A DNA stretch of 17,520 bases, taken from positions 1-17,520 of the forward strand of contig JBCCHN010000108.1 in assembly GCA_039028695.1 (NCBI GenBank), given 5' to 3'. This document shows, in pieces, positions 6,816 to 14,589 of this stretch. The translations under genes and the position numbers were made by a program. Below the pieces are notes generated by a model, which made no database searches, had not been told where the DNA came from, and saw only the letters and a program-made list of their open reading frames with translations. Numbering within the stretch: the stretch's first letter is position 1; each line of letters starts with the position of its first letter. This DNA is from JANQKX01 sp039028695. Its GTDB lineage: Bacteria > Pseudomonadota > Alphaproteobacteria > Kiloniellales > Kiloniellaceae.

Positions 6816-7442
6816 TTAAGCCGAGCTTTTCATGGAATCCGGCTGGAGAGCGGCCGCTCCGCGTGGGTCGTTGCGGAGGATCTCGAACAAGAGATGATCC
6901 TGCCATCGTCCGTCTATGCGCAGATACTGCCGCGCATAGCCTTGTTGGGAGAACCCCGATTTGACCAATAGTTTTTGGCTGGCCTGGTTATTGGTCAGGC
7001 AAGCCGCCTCGACCCTGTGCAGGCCCAAGCGGTCAAAGGCAAACTCCAGGGAAGCCAGCAGCGCCTCACTCATGTAGCCCTGCCGGGCATGAGGTTCGCC
7101 GACCCAATAGCCCAAACTAGCCGTTTGCGAGACCCCCCGGCGCACGTTCGAAAAGGAAATGCCGCCCAACAGCAGGTCGCTCTTTTTGTGAAAGACAAAA
7201 AAGCTGAAGCCCGAACCTTGTTCCCATTCATAATCATACTGCCGCAAACGACGGCGAAAAGCCTGGCGAGTGAGGGCATCGTTGGGCCAGGTCGGCTCCC
7301 AAGGGGTCAGAAAGTCACGGCTTTGGGTTCGCAAGTCCGCCCAATCCCGCCAATCCGCTGTTTTGGGCGGCCGCAGGTAGACCCGAGCGTGCTCAAGCTG
7401 AACACCGGCTTTCTTGTCACCGCCGAAAAGAGACAGGATCAT
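6816..7442 (-). CDS. GNAT acetyltransferase, RimJ/RimL-like
   Basis: A 208-residue GNAT-fold protein of the RimJ/RimL group, which transfers acetyl from acetyl-CoA to protein N-termini (ribosomal protein S5 in the case of RimJ) or to small amines. Visible marks: beta strand VYLRPPKTADW (21-31), the acetyl-CoA pyrophosphate-binding motif A at ARQGYMSEAL (119-128), then LGLHRVEAACLTNNQASQKLLVKSGF (139-164), the typical motif B region with the conserved Asn and Leu-Leu. The extra N-terminal LFGGDKK stretch occurs in some relatives. The true substrate cannot be read from sequence. ATG 7442 has a purine-rich GAGGGGG upstream. It lies 38 bases downstream of the M16 peptidase gene on the same strand and is the last gene of the long minus-strand block, converging on yqgE. 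Confidence 0.88.
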   Translation of the reverse strand: MILSLFGGDKKAGVQLEHARVYLRPPKTADWRDWADLRTQSRDFLTPWEPTWPNDALTRQAFRRRLRQYDYEWEQGSGFSFFVFHKKSDLLLGGISFSNVRRGVSQTASLGYWVGEPHARQGYMSEALLASLEFAFDRLGLHRVEAACLTNNQASQKLLVKSGFSQQGYARQYLRIDGRWQDHLLFEILRNDPRGAAALQPDSMKSSA

Positions 7443-7480
7443 CCGACCCCCTCACACTAAGACCCCGATCTTGTCCAAGT

Positions 7481-8737
7481 CTAGGCCAGTCGCCGCTCAA
7501 TCTGGTCAAACGACTCGACCGAGCCGATTTGACCCACCGATGCCATGGTCGGCCGTTTGGACAAGAGACGCTCAATGACCCTTTGCAGATCATCGGTCGT
7601 CACCGAATTCATTTTCCCCAAGACTTCGGCGCTGGGCAAGACCCGACCGTGGGTCAGGAGCTGTTGCGCCAGTTGTTCGCAGCGGTTGGAAGAGCTTTCT
7701 CGGCTCATGAGCAAAGATGCGCGCAACTGATTTTTGGCAATTTCCAACTCCCGCTCGCCTACGCCCCCGTGCAGCTTGTTCAGTTCATCGCAAAGGACTG
7801 GGATGACCTCCGCCACCTCCTGCCGACCGGTCCCTGCGTAAACTCCGAAAAGCCCGCTATCCGAATAAGACGATGAAAAGGAATGAATGGAATAGACGAG
7901 GCCCCGTTCTTCGCGAACCTGCTGGAACAGCCGAGAGGACATGCCACCGCCAAACAAGGTGGAAAGCAAATGGCAGGCATAGTAGTCCGGGTCCAAAAAG
8001 CCCACTCCGTCAAATCCCAGAACAAGGTGCACCTGTTCCGTATCACGCCCCTCGCGCAGATCGCCGCCGGTGTAGGCGGCTTTTTCCGGTTGCGGCGCGG
8101 GGCCGTTTCGTTTTTCTGAAAAGGCTTCCTCCGCCCAGGCCACCAAATCGTCGTGATCTAAGTTTCCTGCGGCGGCGAAAACGACACGGTCCAGGCCATA
8201 GGAACAATCCATGAAATTGCGCAGAACGCCCGCCCCCAGCCCACGAACGATATCCGCTTTTCCCAGGATGGGGCGACCCAAGCCTTGGCCGGGAAAGGCC
8301 ACCTCTTGAAAATGATCAAAGACGATATCGTCCGGCGCGTCCCAAGCCTCGCCGATTTCCTGCAGCACCACCGCCCGTTCCCGCTGTAGCTCGACCTCGT
8401 CGAATTTCGGGTTTTGCAGGATGTCGCTGATGATGTCGAAGGCTAGGGCGGCATCATCGGACATCACCTTGGCGTAGTAGGCCGTGGACTCCCGGCTGGT
8501 GTAGGCATTCAGGCTGCCCCCGACCGCTTCAATTTCCTCGGCGATCTGGTAGGCGGAGCGACGCTCGGTGCCTTTAAAGGCCATATGCTCCAAAAGATGC
8601 GCGATGCCGTTGACCTCGGCCGTCTCGTGGCGCGTGCCGCTGCCCACCCAGGCCCCGATAGAGACGGTCTGGATGTGAGGAATGTGGTCCGTGGCCACGC
8701 GCAAGCCATTTGGCAGCTTGGTGACCTTTACCGACAT
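7481..8737 (-). CDS. M16 family zinc peptidase, mitochondrial-processing-peptidase-like
   Basis: A 418-residue single-subunit-size member of the M16B peptidases, the family of the mitochondrial processing peptidase beta subunit. The inverted zinc motif HLLEH is at 47-51 (H47, H51 metal ligands, E50 catalytic), and the third ligand is expected at E127, 76 residues after H51, in VVLQEIGE. The C-terminal half carries the substrate-binding signature SSRLFQQVREERGLVYSI. N-terminal relatives start alike (TKLPNGLRVATD). No signal peptide is visible, so it should be cytoplasmic. Its natural substrates are not evident. The start at 8737 is forced by an in-frame stop 30 bases upstream; the ribosome binding site is weak. 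It lies 126 bases downstream of thrC behind a possible terminator and 38 bases upstream of the acetyltransferase gene. Confidence 0.95.
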   Translation of the reverse strand: MSVKVTKLPNGLRVATDHIPHIQTVSIGAWVGSGTRHETAEVNGIAHLLEHMAFKGTERRSAYQIAEEIEAVGGSLNAYTSRESTAYYAKVMSDDAALAFDIISDILQNPKFDEVELQRERAVVLQEIGEAWDAPDDIVFDHFQEVAFPGQGLGRPILGKADIVRGLGAGVLRNFMDCSYGLDRVVFAAAGNLDHDDLVAWAEEAFSEKRNGPAPQPEKAAYTGGDLREGRDTEQVHLVLGFDGVGFLDPDYYACHLLSTLFGGGMSSRLFQQVREERGLVYSIHSFSSSYSDSGLFGVYAGTGRQEVAEVIPVLCDELNKLHGGVGERELEIAKNQLRASLLMSRESSSNRCEQLAQQLLTHGRVLPSAEVLGKMNSVTTDDLQRVIERLLSKRPTMASVGQIGSVESFDQIERRLA

Positions 8738-8835
8738 GATGATGCCATTGTTACCGCTTTCGAGGCCTTATACCGTTGATCCGCCTCCTATTGGCACATC
8801 CGCACCCAGCAGCACAAGGATTCAAAGATAGGATT

Positions 8836-8871
8836 TAAAAGACAAAAGGCGCTGAAAAGCTCCCTAACGCC
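8836..8871 (-). terminator. Possible weak intrinsic terminator after thrC
   Basis: On the minus strand GGCGTT (8871-8866) can pair with AGCGCC (8853-8848), one G-T pair included, around a 12-base loop, followed by a T-rich run (TTTTGTCTTTTA, 8847-8836). The stop codon of thrC lies in the stem and loop. The stem is short, so termination is likely partial at best. Confidence 0.35.
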
Positions 8872-10270
8872 GATTGGAAGCCCTGGCCCGCGCGCGAATC
8901 AAGTCCTGAAGCGCGCTGCCGTCGTTGTCCATGGGGGTAAGTCGCTCCTCCCGCTCATAAAGGTCCAAGAGATGGTCGGGCAAAGCCGGCCTGAGGCCCA
9001 GTGCCTTTTCCACCGCATCGGGGAACTTTGCCGGGTGAGCCGTGGCCAGCGCCACCATGGCCCCAACTTCGTCCCGGCGCAGGGCCCGGGCCGCCGCTGT
9101 CCCGATGGCCGTGTGGGGGTCCAAGATTTCGCCCGTGGCTTGGTAGATGCGTGCCATTTCCCCCAGGGTTCCTCCATCATTGAGCCGATAGGCGTCAAAA
9201 AGGCGATCGAGGCGATCGCGTAGCTTCTGCTCAACCGCAAAGGAACCATTCTGCCGGAATTGGGTCAGCGCCTCGGCCACGCGGGGGCCCTTGTGGTCGA
9301 AGAGATCGAACAGCAAACGCTCGAAATTACTGGAGACCTGAATATCCATGGAAGGCGACAAAGTGGGCTGCACCCCGACAACGGTCATGGCGCCGCTTTC
9401 GAAAAAGCGCGTTAGAATGTCGTTGGCGTTGGAAGCCACGATCAACTGGGCCACGGGCAAGCCCATGCGCCCTGCCGCGTAGCCGGCAAAGACATTGCCG
9501 AAGTTGCCGGTGGGAACGGAAAAACCTATGGGCCGGTCCGGTGCCCCCAAAGCGACGCCAGCGGCGAAATAATAAACGATCTGAGCCATGATACGGGCCC
9601 AGTTGATGGAGTTTACCGCGGACAATTGGAAGCTATCGCGAAAGGCCCGGTCGTTGAACATGGCCTTCACCAAGTCCTGACAGTCGTCGAAGGTGCCGTC
9701 GACGGCAATGTTATGGATGTTATCCGACAAAACAGTGGTCATTTGACGGCGCTGCACCTCGGAGACCCGGCCCTGGGGGTGCAACATGAAAACTTCTATT
9801 TCCGGCCGCCCCCGGCAGGCCTCGATGGCCGCGGAGCCCGTATCCCCGGAGGTTGCCCCGACGATGGTCACCCTTTCACCGCGGGCAGCCAATACATGGC
9901 CAAAGAGCCGCCCTACAAGCTGCAGCGCATAGTCCTTGAAGGCCAAGGTTGAGCCATGAAAAAGTTCCATTAACCAGATCTGGCTATCCAATTGCTTCAG
10001 CGGCGCTACGGCACTGTGGGAAAAGCCGCGGTATGTCTCCTGGATAATCCGCTCTAGATCTGCTTCCTCAATAGCATCGCCTACAAATGGCCGAATCACC
10101 GTCAGCGCCAGTTCATCATAGCTCATCCGAGCCATCGCGCGCTGGTCGGCGGCGGAGAATTCGGGCCAGCTTTCGGGTAAATAAAGGCCTCCATCGCTGG
10201 CCAAGCCGCTCAGCAGGACCTCATCGAAAGCCAGTGTCGGCGCCGCGCCGCGGGTCGAGATATATTTCAT
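8864..10270 (-). CDS. thrC: Threonine synthase
   Basis: Converts O-phosphohomoserine to threonine, the last step of the pathway, using pyridoxal phosphate, in the cytoplasm. The 468-residue length and the N-terminal MKYISTRG start mark the longer proteobacterial/fungal-type enzyme. The PLP lysine is K112 in FHGSTLAFKDYALQ; the phosphate-binding loop is in VGATSGDTGSAAIEA (137-151), and the SVPTGNFGNVFAGYAA stretch with the conserved Asn-Phe-Gly-Asn is present. ATG 10270 has GGAG eight bases upstream and gives the family start. It follows the M32 carboxypeptidase by 30 bases on the same strand and is separated from thrB, its pathway neighbour, by about 6 kb and opposite orientation. Confidence 0.97.
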   Translation of the reverse strand: MKYISTRGAAPTLAFDEVLLSGLASDGGLYLPESWPEFSAADQRAMARMSYDELALTVIRPFVGDAIEEADLERIIQETYRGFSHSAVAPLKQLDSQIWLMELFHGSTLAFKDYALQLVGRLFGHVLAARGERVTIVGATSGDTGSAAIEACRGRPEIEVFMLHPQGRVSEVQRRQMTTVLSDNIHNIAVDGTFDDCQDLVKAMFNDRAFRDSFQLSAVNSINWARIMAQIVYYFAAGVALGAPDRPIGFSVPTGNFGNVFAGYAAGRMGLPVAQLIVASNANDILTRFFESGAMTVVGVQPTLSPSMDIQVSSNFERLLFDLFDHKGPRVAEALTQFRQNGSFAVEQKLRDRLDRLFDAYRLNDGGTLGEMARIYQATGEILDPHTAIGTAAARALRRDEVGAMVALATAHPAKFPDAVEKALGLRPALPDHLLDLYEREERLTPMDNDGSALQDLIRARARASNRR

Positions 10271-10300
10271 GGTTTATCTCCGGCGCCCTCCCAAAGGGGG

Positions 10301-11803
10301 TCAAGGCAAATAACGTTGGCGCAGATGGTTCTTAAAAATCTCAGGGTCCAGCGTCTGGCCCGTGGCCTGCTTGATGGTCTCGGGCGTGGACAGAAGGGAC
10401 CCAAGGCCGTGGACCTTTTCCCTGAGCCAAGCCATCAGTGGCGAAAAGTCACCTCGGCCAATGGCATCGGGGATTTCGGGAACCTCGGCGACGGCCGCGT
10501 GAAACAACTGGGCCGCCGTCATGGCTCCCAGACTATAAGTGGGGAAATAGCCCCAAGCCCCATCATACCAGTGGATATCCTGCAAGCACCCCACGCCGTC
10601 ATGAGGCGGCACAAGCCCCAAGAGGCCGCGCATCTGCTCATTCCAGGCGGCAGGCAAATCCTCCAGCTCCATCTCGCCGGCGATCAACGCCTTTTCCAGA
10701 CGGTAGCGCAGAATAATGTGAGCCGGATAGGTCACCTCGTCGGCGTCCACGCGGATGAAATCCGGCTTTACCTGATTGTAAAGGCGGATCAGGTTGTCCG
10801 CCTCCCAAGTCGGGCCTTGGCCGCCGAAAGCCTCCTTGGCCAGAGGTGCGAGAAAAGCGACAAAGGCGGCGGAACGGCAGGCCTGCATCTCGATCAAGAG
10901 GGACTGGCTTTCGTGCATGGCCATGCCCCGCGCCGTGCCCACCGGCTGACGCCGCCATTCTTGGGGCAGGCCGCGCTCATAAAGGGCGTGGCCGGTTTCG
11001 TGCAGCACACCCATGAGAGACTTGGCAAAGTCATCGACGTCATAACGGGTGGTGATGCGCACATCGTCGGGCACACCGCCGCAAAAGGGATGCAAGGAAA
11101 CATCCAGGCGGCCGAAGTCGAAGTCAAAGCCCACAGCCCCCATGAGTTGGCGACCCAGAGCTTCTTGCTTTTCGATCGGGAAGGGTCCGCTGGGCACTTG
11201 GGGGGTCGGCTGCTTGCCTTGATGGGTCAGCACCTGCTCCAGAAAGTCGGGCAAAAAAGCCGCGATATCGTCAAAGATGACATCAATCTCGGCGGCACTG
11301 CCGCCCGGCTCGTAAAGATCCAGCAGGGCGTCATAGGGCGAACAGCCCAGCGCCTCCGCCTTGACCGAGGCTTCTTGACGGCTGAGGGACAAAACCTCCT
11401 TTAGGGCCGGGAGCACCATGGCGTAGTCTGCCGCCGGTCGCGCTTCTCGCCATAGCATTTCGCAGTGGCTGTTGGCCCGAGATTGGGCCGCGACCAAATC
11501 TTCCGGCAAGGCCGTGGCATGCAGCCAAAGGCGCCGCATCTCACGCAGGTTGGCTGTTTCCCAATCTGATAGGGGCCGACTGCCGCTTTTCTGTTCGGCA
11601 TCGGCTTGGGCCAAGTGATCGCCGACTTCGGAGGCTGTTATCAACTCGTGGCAGGTCAAGTTTAGGGCCGTGAGCTGTTCCGTGCGCGCGTCAGACCCGC
11701 CCCGGGGCATTAAAGTCGAGGAGTCCCAATGGAGCATGCCAGCGGCTTCACTCAGGGCCGCGTGGCGGGCAAAGCGCTCGGTTAGATGTTCGTAGGCGGT
11801 CAT
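10301..11803 (-). CDS. Carboxypeptidase Taq family (M32) metallopeptidase
   Basis: A cytoplasmic metal-dependent carboxypeptidase that removes C-terminal residues from peptides with broad specificity. The 500-residue length is that of the family. The zinc-binding motif HETGH is at 268-272 (H268, H272 ligands, E269 catalytic), and the third ligand is E298 in MHESQSLL, 30 residues on. Other M32 landmarks are the N-terminal LHWDSSTLMPRGG (24-36), SLHPF (236-240) followed by DVRITTRY (247-254), and the C-terminal IHWYDGAWGYFPTYSLG. The start at 11803 agrees with family alignments, but the ribosome binding site is poor: the nearest AGGA lies about 15 bases upstream inside a small hairpin. It sits between surf1 (32-base gap) and thrC (30-base gap), so it is probably read through from the oxidase genes, although its function has no obvious link to them. 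Confidence 0.95.
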   Translation of the reverse strand: MTAYEHLTERFARHAALSEAAGMLHWDSSTLMPRGGSDARTEQLTALNLTCHELITASEVGDHLAQADAEQKSGSRPLSDWETANLREMRRLWLHATALPEDLVAAQSRANSHCEMLWREARPAADYAMVLPALKEVLSLSRQEASVKAEALGCSPYDALLDLYEPGGSAAEIDVIFDDIAAFLPDFLEQVLTHQGKQPTPQVPSGPFPIEKQEALGRQLMGAVGFDFDFGRLDVSLHPFCGGVPDDVRITTRYDVDDFAKSLMGVLHETGHALYERGLPQEWRRQPVGTARGMAMHESQSLLIEMQACRSAAFVAFLAPLAKEAFGGQGPTWEADNLIRLYNQVKPDFIRVDADEVTYPAHIILRYRLEKALIAGEMELEDLPAAWNEQMRGLLGLVPPHDGVGCLQDIHWYDGAWGYFPTYSLGAMTAAQLFHAAVAEVPEIPDAIGRGDFSPLMAWLREKVHGLGSLLSTPETIKQATGQTLDPEIFKNHLRQRYLP

Positions 11804-11835
11804 GGAAACGTAAGAATTCCTAAATTCTGATGGCG

Positions 11836-12633
11836 CTAGGGTTCTTTGGAGGTCCCGGCGCTTGGCGTATCTGAGTTCTCTGGGCGATAGTGAAAGAAAA
11901 AGTAAATGACGGCCAGCGCAATGGCTAGAGCGAACCAGGTCAACGCGTATTCCAAGTGATCATTGGGCAAGTTGATGCGGCTTTGCCCCCCTTTAGGCAA
12001 CCCCCCTGGATTAGGGGCCGGCCCTGCCTCGACGTAAAAGTCGGTGATCAGTTGGGGCATTTCCGCCGTTGCCGCCATCACCGGCAAATCCAGCCAAAAA
12101 TAAAATCGTTCGTCGGGAAGATTGTCGGGCTTGGCAAAATCCACGCCCTTCCAACCGTCCGTGCGCACCAGACCTTGCAGGGTCACGCCCCCCTCGGTTT
12201 GTCCTTCTATTCGGGCGGTGGGCTCCTTGCGGTTTTGAGGTACCCAGCCCCGATCGATGAAAAGGCTACCGCCATCCTGCAACTGAAAGGGGGTCACGAT
12301 ATGGTAGCCCACCCGACCCTCGCGGGTGCGTGCGCCCAGATAAAACTCCTGATCGTGGAGAAAGGTGCCGGTGACCTCCACCAGCATAAACTCGGCCTGG
12401 TCCAAATCACCTGGCACTTGAGACAGCGATAATGCCGGGCCTTGGGAACGGCTTTGGCGTTCATCGATCAGCTCTTGTTTCCAATCAAGGCGATGAAGTT
12501 GCCAAAACCCCAAGCCGATCAGGATCAAGATACTGGGTATGGTGATGACCGTGGGCCAGAAGGTCGCCTTAAAGCGGCGCCTGACTTTGGCGCTCGCGGA
12601 TCCGTTCGTCGGGGAGGGGTTGGGCTTGGTCAT
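11836..12633 (-). CDS. SURF1 family cytochrome oxidase biogenesis protein
   Basis: Inner-membrane assembly factor that helps deliver heme a to subunit I of cytochrome c oxidase. The 265-residue protein has the SURF1 layout: a first membrane helix (about 27-45) ending in GLGFWQLHRLDWK, a large periplasmic domain with GYHIVTPFQL and IDRGWVPQ, and a second helix near the C-terminus introduced by NLPNDHLEYALTWFALAIAL. I take ATG 12633, five bases after the DUF983 stop; a TTG at 12642 overlapping that stop (TTGA) would add three residues and is the alternative. Neither has a clear ribosome binding site, which suggests translational coupling with DUF983. The neighbours ctaE, ctaG, ctaB and ctaD support the role. 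Confidence 0.93.
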   Translation of the reverse strand: MTKPNPSPTNGSASAKVRRRFKATFWPTVITIPSILILIGLGFWQLHRLDWKQELIDERQSRSQGPALSLSQVPGDLDQAEFMLVEVTGTFLHDQEFYLGARTREGRVGYHIVTPFQLQDGGSLFIDRGWVPQNRKEPTARIEGQTEGGVTLQGLVRTDGWKGVDFAKPDNLPDERFYFWLDLPVMAATAEMPQLITDFYVEAGPAPNPGGLPKGGQSRINLPNDHLEYALTWFALAIALAVIYFFFHYRPENSDTPSAGTSKEP

Positions 12634-12638
12634 AACGC

Positions 12639-13025
12639 TCAATCGTAATCTACGGTACCGCCTTCACTAGCTTTATTGCGATACTGCAAGGCAATCATCA
12701 AGCCCTTAAGGGGACGCAGCAGAGCCAAAGCACCGCCGATAATCACCGGAGGCCAAAGGATCATATGGATCCAAAGGGGCGGCTCAAGCTTGGCTTCCAA
12801 CAACAAGGCCAAGGGAACCACGATGATGCCCAAGATAAAGATGACAAAAACCGCCGGACCGTCACCTGAATCTTCTTTGCTAAGGTCCAATCCACAGCGG
12901 TCACATCGCTGGGCAACGGTCAAAAAGCCGGAAAAAAGTGGCCCCTGTCCACAGCGGGGACACTTGCATTTTAGCCCGATCAAGATGGCCGGGCCTTGAG
13001 GGTCGGACGGAGGCGATTCTGTCAC
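12639..13025 (-). CDS. DUF983 zinc-ribbon membrane protein
   Basis: A 128-residue protein of the DUF983 family, regularly found beside cytochrome c oxidase genes in alphaproteobacteria; its biochemical role is not established. Two Cys-x-x-Cys pairs, CPRC (22-25) and CDRC (41-44), form a likely zinc ribbon, followed by two membrane helices (about 57-77 and 83-103), so a short cytoplasmic metal-binding head on a membrane hairpin is expected. The start codon is GTG at 13025, supported by a strong GGAGG seven bases upstream; no ATG fits. The stop lies five bases before the surf1 ATG. The location between ctaE and surf1 suggests a part in oxidase assembly; this is inference from neighbours. Confidence 0.9.
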   Translation of the reverse strand: MTESPPSDPQGPAILIGLKCKCPRCGQGPLFSGFLTVAQRCDRCGLDLSKEDSGDGPAVFVIFILGIIVVPLALLLEAKLEPPLWIHMILWPPVIIGGALALLRPLKGLMIALQYRNKASEGGTVDYD

Positions 13026-13050
13026 TTACAGGCCTCCACCGAGATGACGA

Positions 13051-13078
13051 CCCCCATGCCCAGGAGAGCGAATGGGGG
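13051..13078 (-). repeat. GC-rich 7-bp inverted repeat between ctaE and DUF983
   Basis: CCCCCAT at 13051-13057 and ATGGGGG at 13072-13078 pair perfectly around a 14-base loop, ending next to the ctaE stop codon. On the minus-strand transcript no T-run follows, so a simple intrinsic terminator is unlikely. A role in mRNA processing, 3' protection of the upstream oxidase message, or partial attenuation is possible. Confidence 0.5.
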
Positions 13079-13900
13079 CTATCGACCACCCCACCAATAG
13101 ACGCAGACGAACAGGAAGAGCCACACCACATCAACGAAGTGCCAGTACCAGGCGGCGGCCTCGAAACCAAAATGATGATCCGGCTTGAAGTGACCCTTGA
13201 TCGCCCGGAAGAGACAAACGATTAAGAAAATGGTTCCCACAATCACGTGAAAGCCATGGAAGCCCGTCGCCATGTAGAAGGTCGAGGAGTAGATGCCGTC
13301 GGTAAATCCGAATGCCGCATGGCTGTATTCGTAGGCCTGCACGGCGGTGAAGAACAGGCCGAGGATGACGGTCAGGGTTAGGCCCTGGATCAAGCCCTGG
13401 CGGTCGCCTTCGATCAAGGCATGATGAGCCCAGGTCACCGTGCAGCCTGACAGCAAGAGGATCATGGTGTTGAGGAAGGGCAGGTCAAAGGCCGCAAAAA
13501 CCTCAACCCCCTTGGGCGGCCAGATGCCTCCGGTATATTCGGTGCGCATGACCTGCTGCACCTCGCCGGGGAAGAGGCTGGCATCGAAAAAGGCCCAGAA
13601 AAAGGCGGCGAAGAACATCACCTCTGAGGCGATGAACAGTACCATTCCGTAACGCAAGCCGAGCTGCACGATGGGATTGTGGAAGCCCATGACGGTCGCT
13701 TCCTTGATGACGTCGCGCCACCAGAAAAACATGGTCATCAGTACCAACAGAAAGCCCACCGGCATGATCCATTGGGCCATCCCGTGCATGAACAGCACCA
13801 GGCCGACAGCCAAGACACCGCCTGAGATAGAGCCCACTAAAGGCCAAACACTGGGGTCAACCAGATGATATGGATGGTTCGCTTCGTGACCTTCGCTCAT
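13079..13900 (-). CDS. ctaE: Cytochrome c oxidase subunit III
   Basis: Integral membrane subunit of the aa3-type oxidase, with no redox cofactor but stabilising proton uptake through subunit I. The 273-residue protein has the seven-helix pattern of the long form. Marks include HPYHLVDPSVWPL (9-21), the lipid-pocket/DCCD-type glutamate E93 in FIASEVMFFAAFFWAFF, TWAHHALIEGDR (156-167), GFHGFHVIVGTIFL and the C-terminal HHFGFEAAAWYWHFVDVVWLFLF region. ATG 13900 is preceded by a very purine-rich GGAGGGGAGAGTGAGGGG stretch, a good ribosome binding site. It lies 47 bases after ctaG, following the order ctaC-ctaD-ctaB-ctaG-ctaE usual in alphaproteobacteria. Confidence 0.97.
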   Translation of the reverse strand: MSEGHEANHPYHLVDPSVWPLVGSISGGVLAVGLVLFMHGMAQWIMPVGFLLVLMTMFFWWRDVIKEATVMGFHNPIVQLGLRYGMVLFIASEVMFFAAFFWAFFDASLFPGEVQQVMRTEYTGGIWPPKGVEVFAAFDLPFLNTMILLLSGCTVTWAHHALIEGDRQGLIQGLTLTVILGLFFTAVQAYEYSHAAFGFTDGIYSSTFYMATGFHGFHVIVGTIFLIVCLFRAIKGHFKPDHHFGFEAAAWYWHFVDVVWLFLFVCVYWWGGR

Positions 13901-13947
13901 TTCCCCTCACTCTCCCCTCCGGCGCTACGCGCTAGAGTTACTAAAAA

Positions 13948-14589
13948 CTAGTTTGCCGGCAAATCGCCCAGCTTGGCTACCTGAGTATCTGGCTCCGGTG
14001 AATCTGGTACCTGACTATCCGGGCCATCGCTTGGCAGAGCCGACAGGTCCGCCGCGTCCACGTCCTCAAAGAGGGTATAACTGAGTGTGATGGTCTTTAC
14101 CTCACCCAAGTTAATATCCGCCTCGATCTCGGGGTCGACAAAAAACGAGACCGGCATGTCCACTTCCTGTCCCGCCGCTAGGGTTTGGCTTTCAAAGCAA
14201 AAACACTGAACCTTGTTAAAGACACCGCCGACCTTCAACGGGGTGACGTTAAAGGTCGCCATGGTCACAACCGGCTGATCACTCAAGTTTTTTACCCGAT
14301 AGAAGGCCAAGCCAGGCTCGCCAACCTGCAGGGTGACCGCACGTTGGACGGGCTCAAAAACCACCGGCAAGGCGGGGTCCACGTCGGCGTTAAAACGCAC
14401 TGTGATTTGCCGATCCAAGGCCTGATCGGGCAATTCTTCGGCCACTTGGGTGGTGCCGCCAAAGCCTGTCACTTGACAAAACAGGCGGTAGAGAGGCACC
14501 GAGGCGAAGGTCAAAGCAACCATGGCCGGAACCACCCCCAACAGCACAAGGGCGGTGCGTTTGTTGCTGCCTTTCTTGTATTGGCCCAT
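13948..14589 (-). CDS. ctaG: Cytochrome c oxidase assembly protein CtaG/Cox11
   Basis: Copper chaperone that helps form the CuB site of subunit I. The 213-residue protein has one N-terminal membrane helix (about 12-33) and a periplasmic immunoglobulin-like domain. Copper-binding cysteines are C129 and C131 in KVQCFCFESQTL, with C38 in LFCQVTGFGG just after the helix; the VDMPVSFFVDP motif (143-153) follows. The start is ATG 14589: it shares its A with the TAA of the small upstream gene (TAATG) and has GGGAGGGG upstream. The frame is open 64 codons further upstream, but that part overlaps the small gene and ctaB and is not family-like. The C-terminal 38 residues are an acidic, proline-rich tail with DSQV and DTQV repeats that I do not expect in the family core. 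Confidence 0.95.
   Translation of the reverse strand: MGQYKKGSNKRTALVLLGVVPAMVALTFASVPLYRLFCQVTGFGGTTQVAEELPDQALDRQITVRFNADVDPALPVVFEPVQRAVTLQVGEPGLAFYRVKNLSDQPVVTMATFNVTPLKVGGVFNKVQCFCFESQTLAAGQEVDMPVSFFVDPEIEADINLGEVKTITLSYTLFEDVDAADLSALPSDGPDSQVPDSPEPDTQVAKLGDLPAN

Noticed and set aside
8784..8789. Perfect AGGAGG on the minus strand in the thrC-M16 gap
   Set aside because: No ATG, GTG or TTG lies within ribosome-binding distance, and it is 46 bases from the M16 start with an in-frame stop between; probably chance.
9202..9220. Tandem GGCGATCGA/GGCGATCGC inside thrC
   Set aside because: Encodes a repeated Arg-Asp-Arg-Leu-Asp-Arg-Leu stretch of the protein; explained by coding.
10316..11404. 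Long plus-strand open frame (362 codons) inside the M32 gene
   Set aside because: Mirror frame of the M32 carboxypeptidase, which has all its motifs; the antisense product shows no domain and no ribosome binding site.
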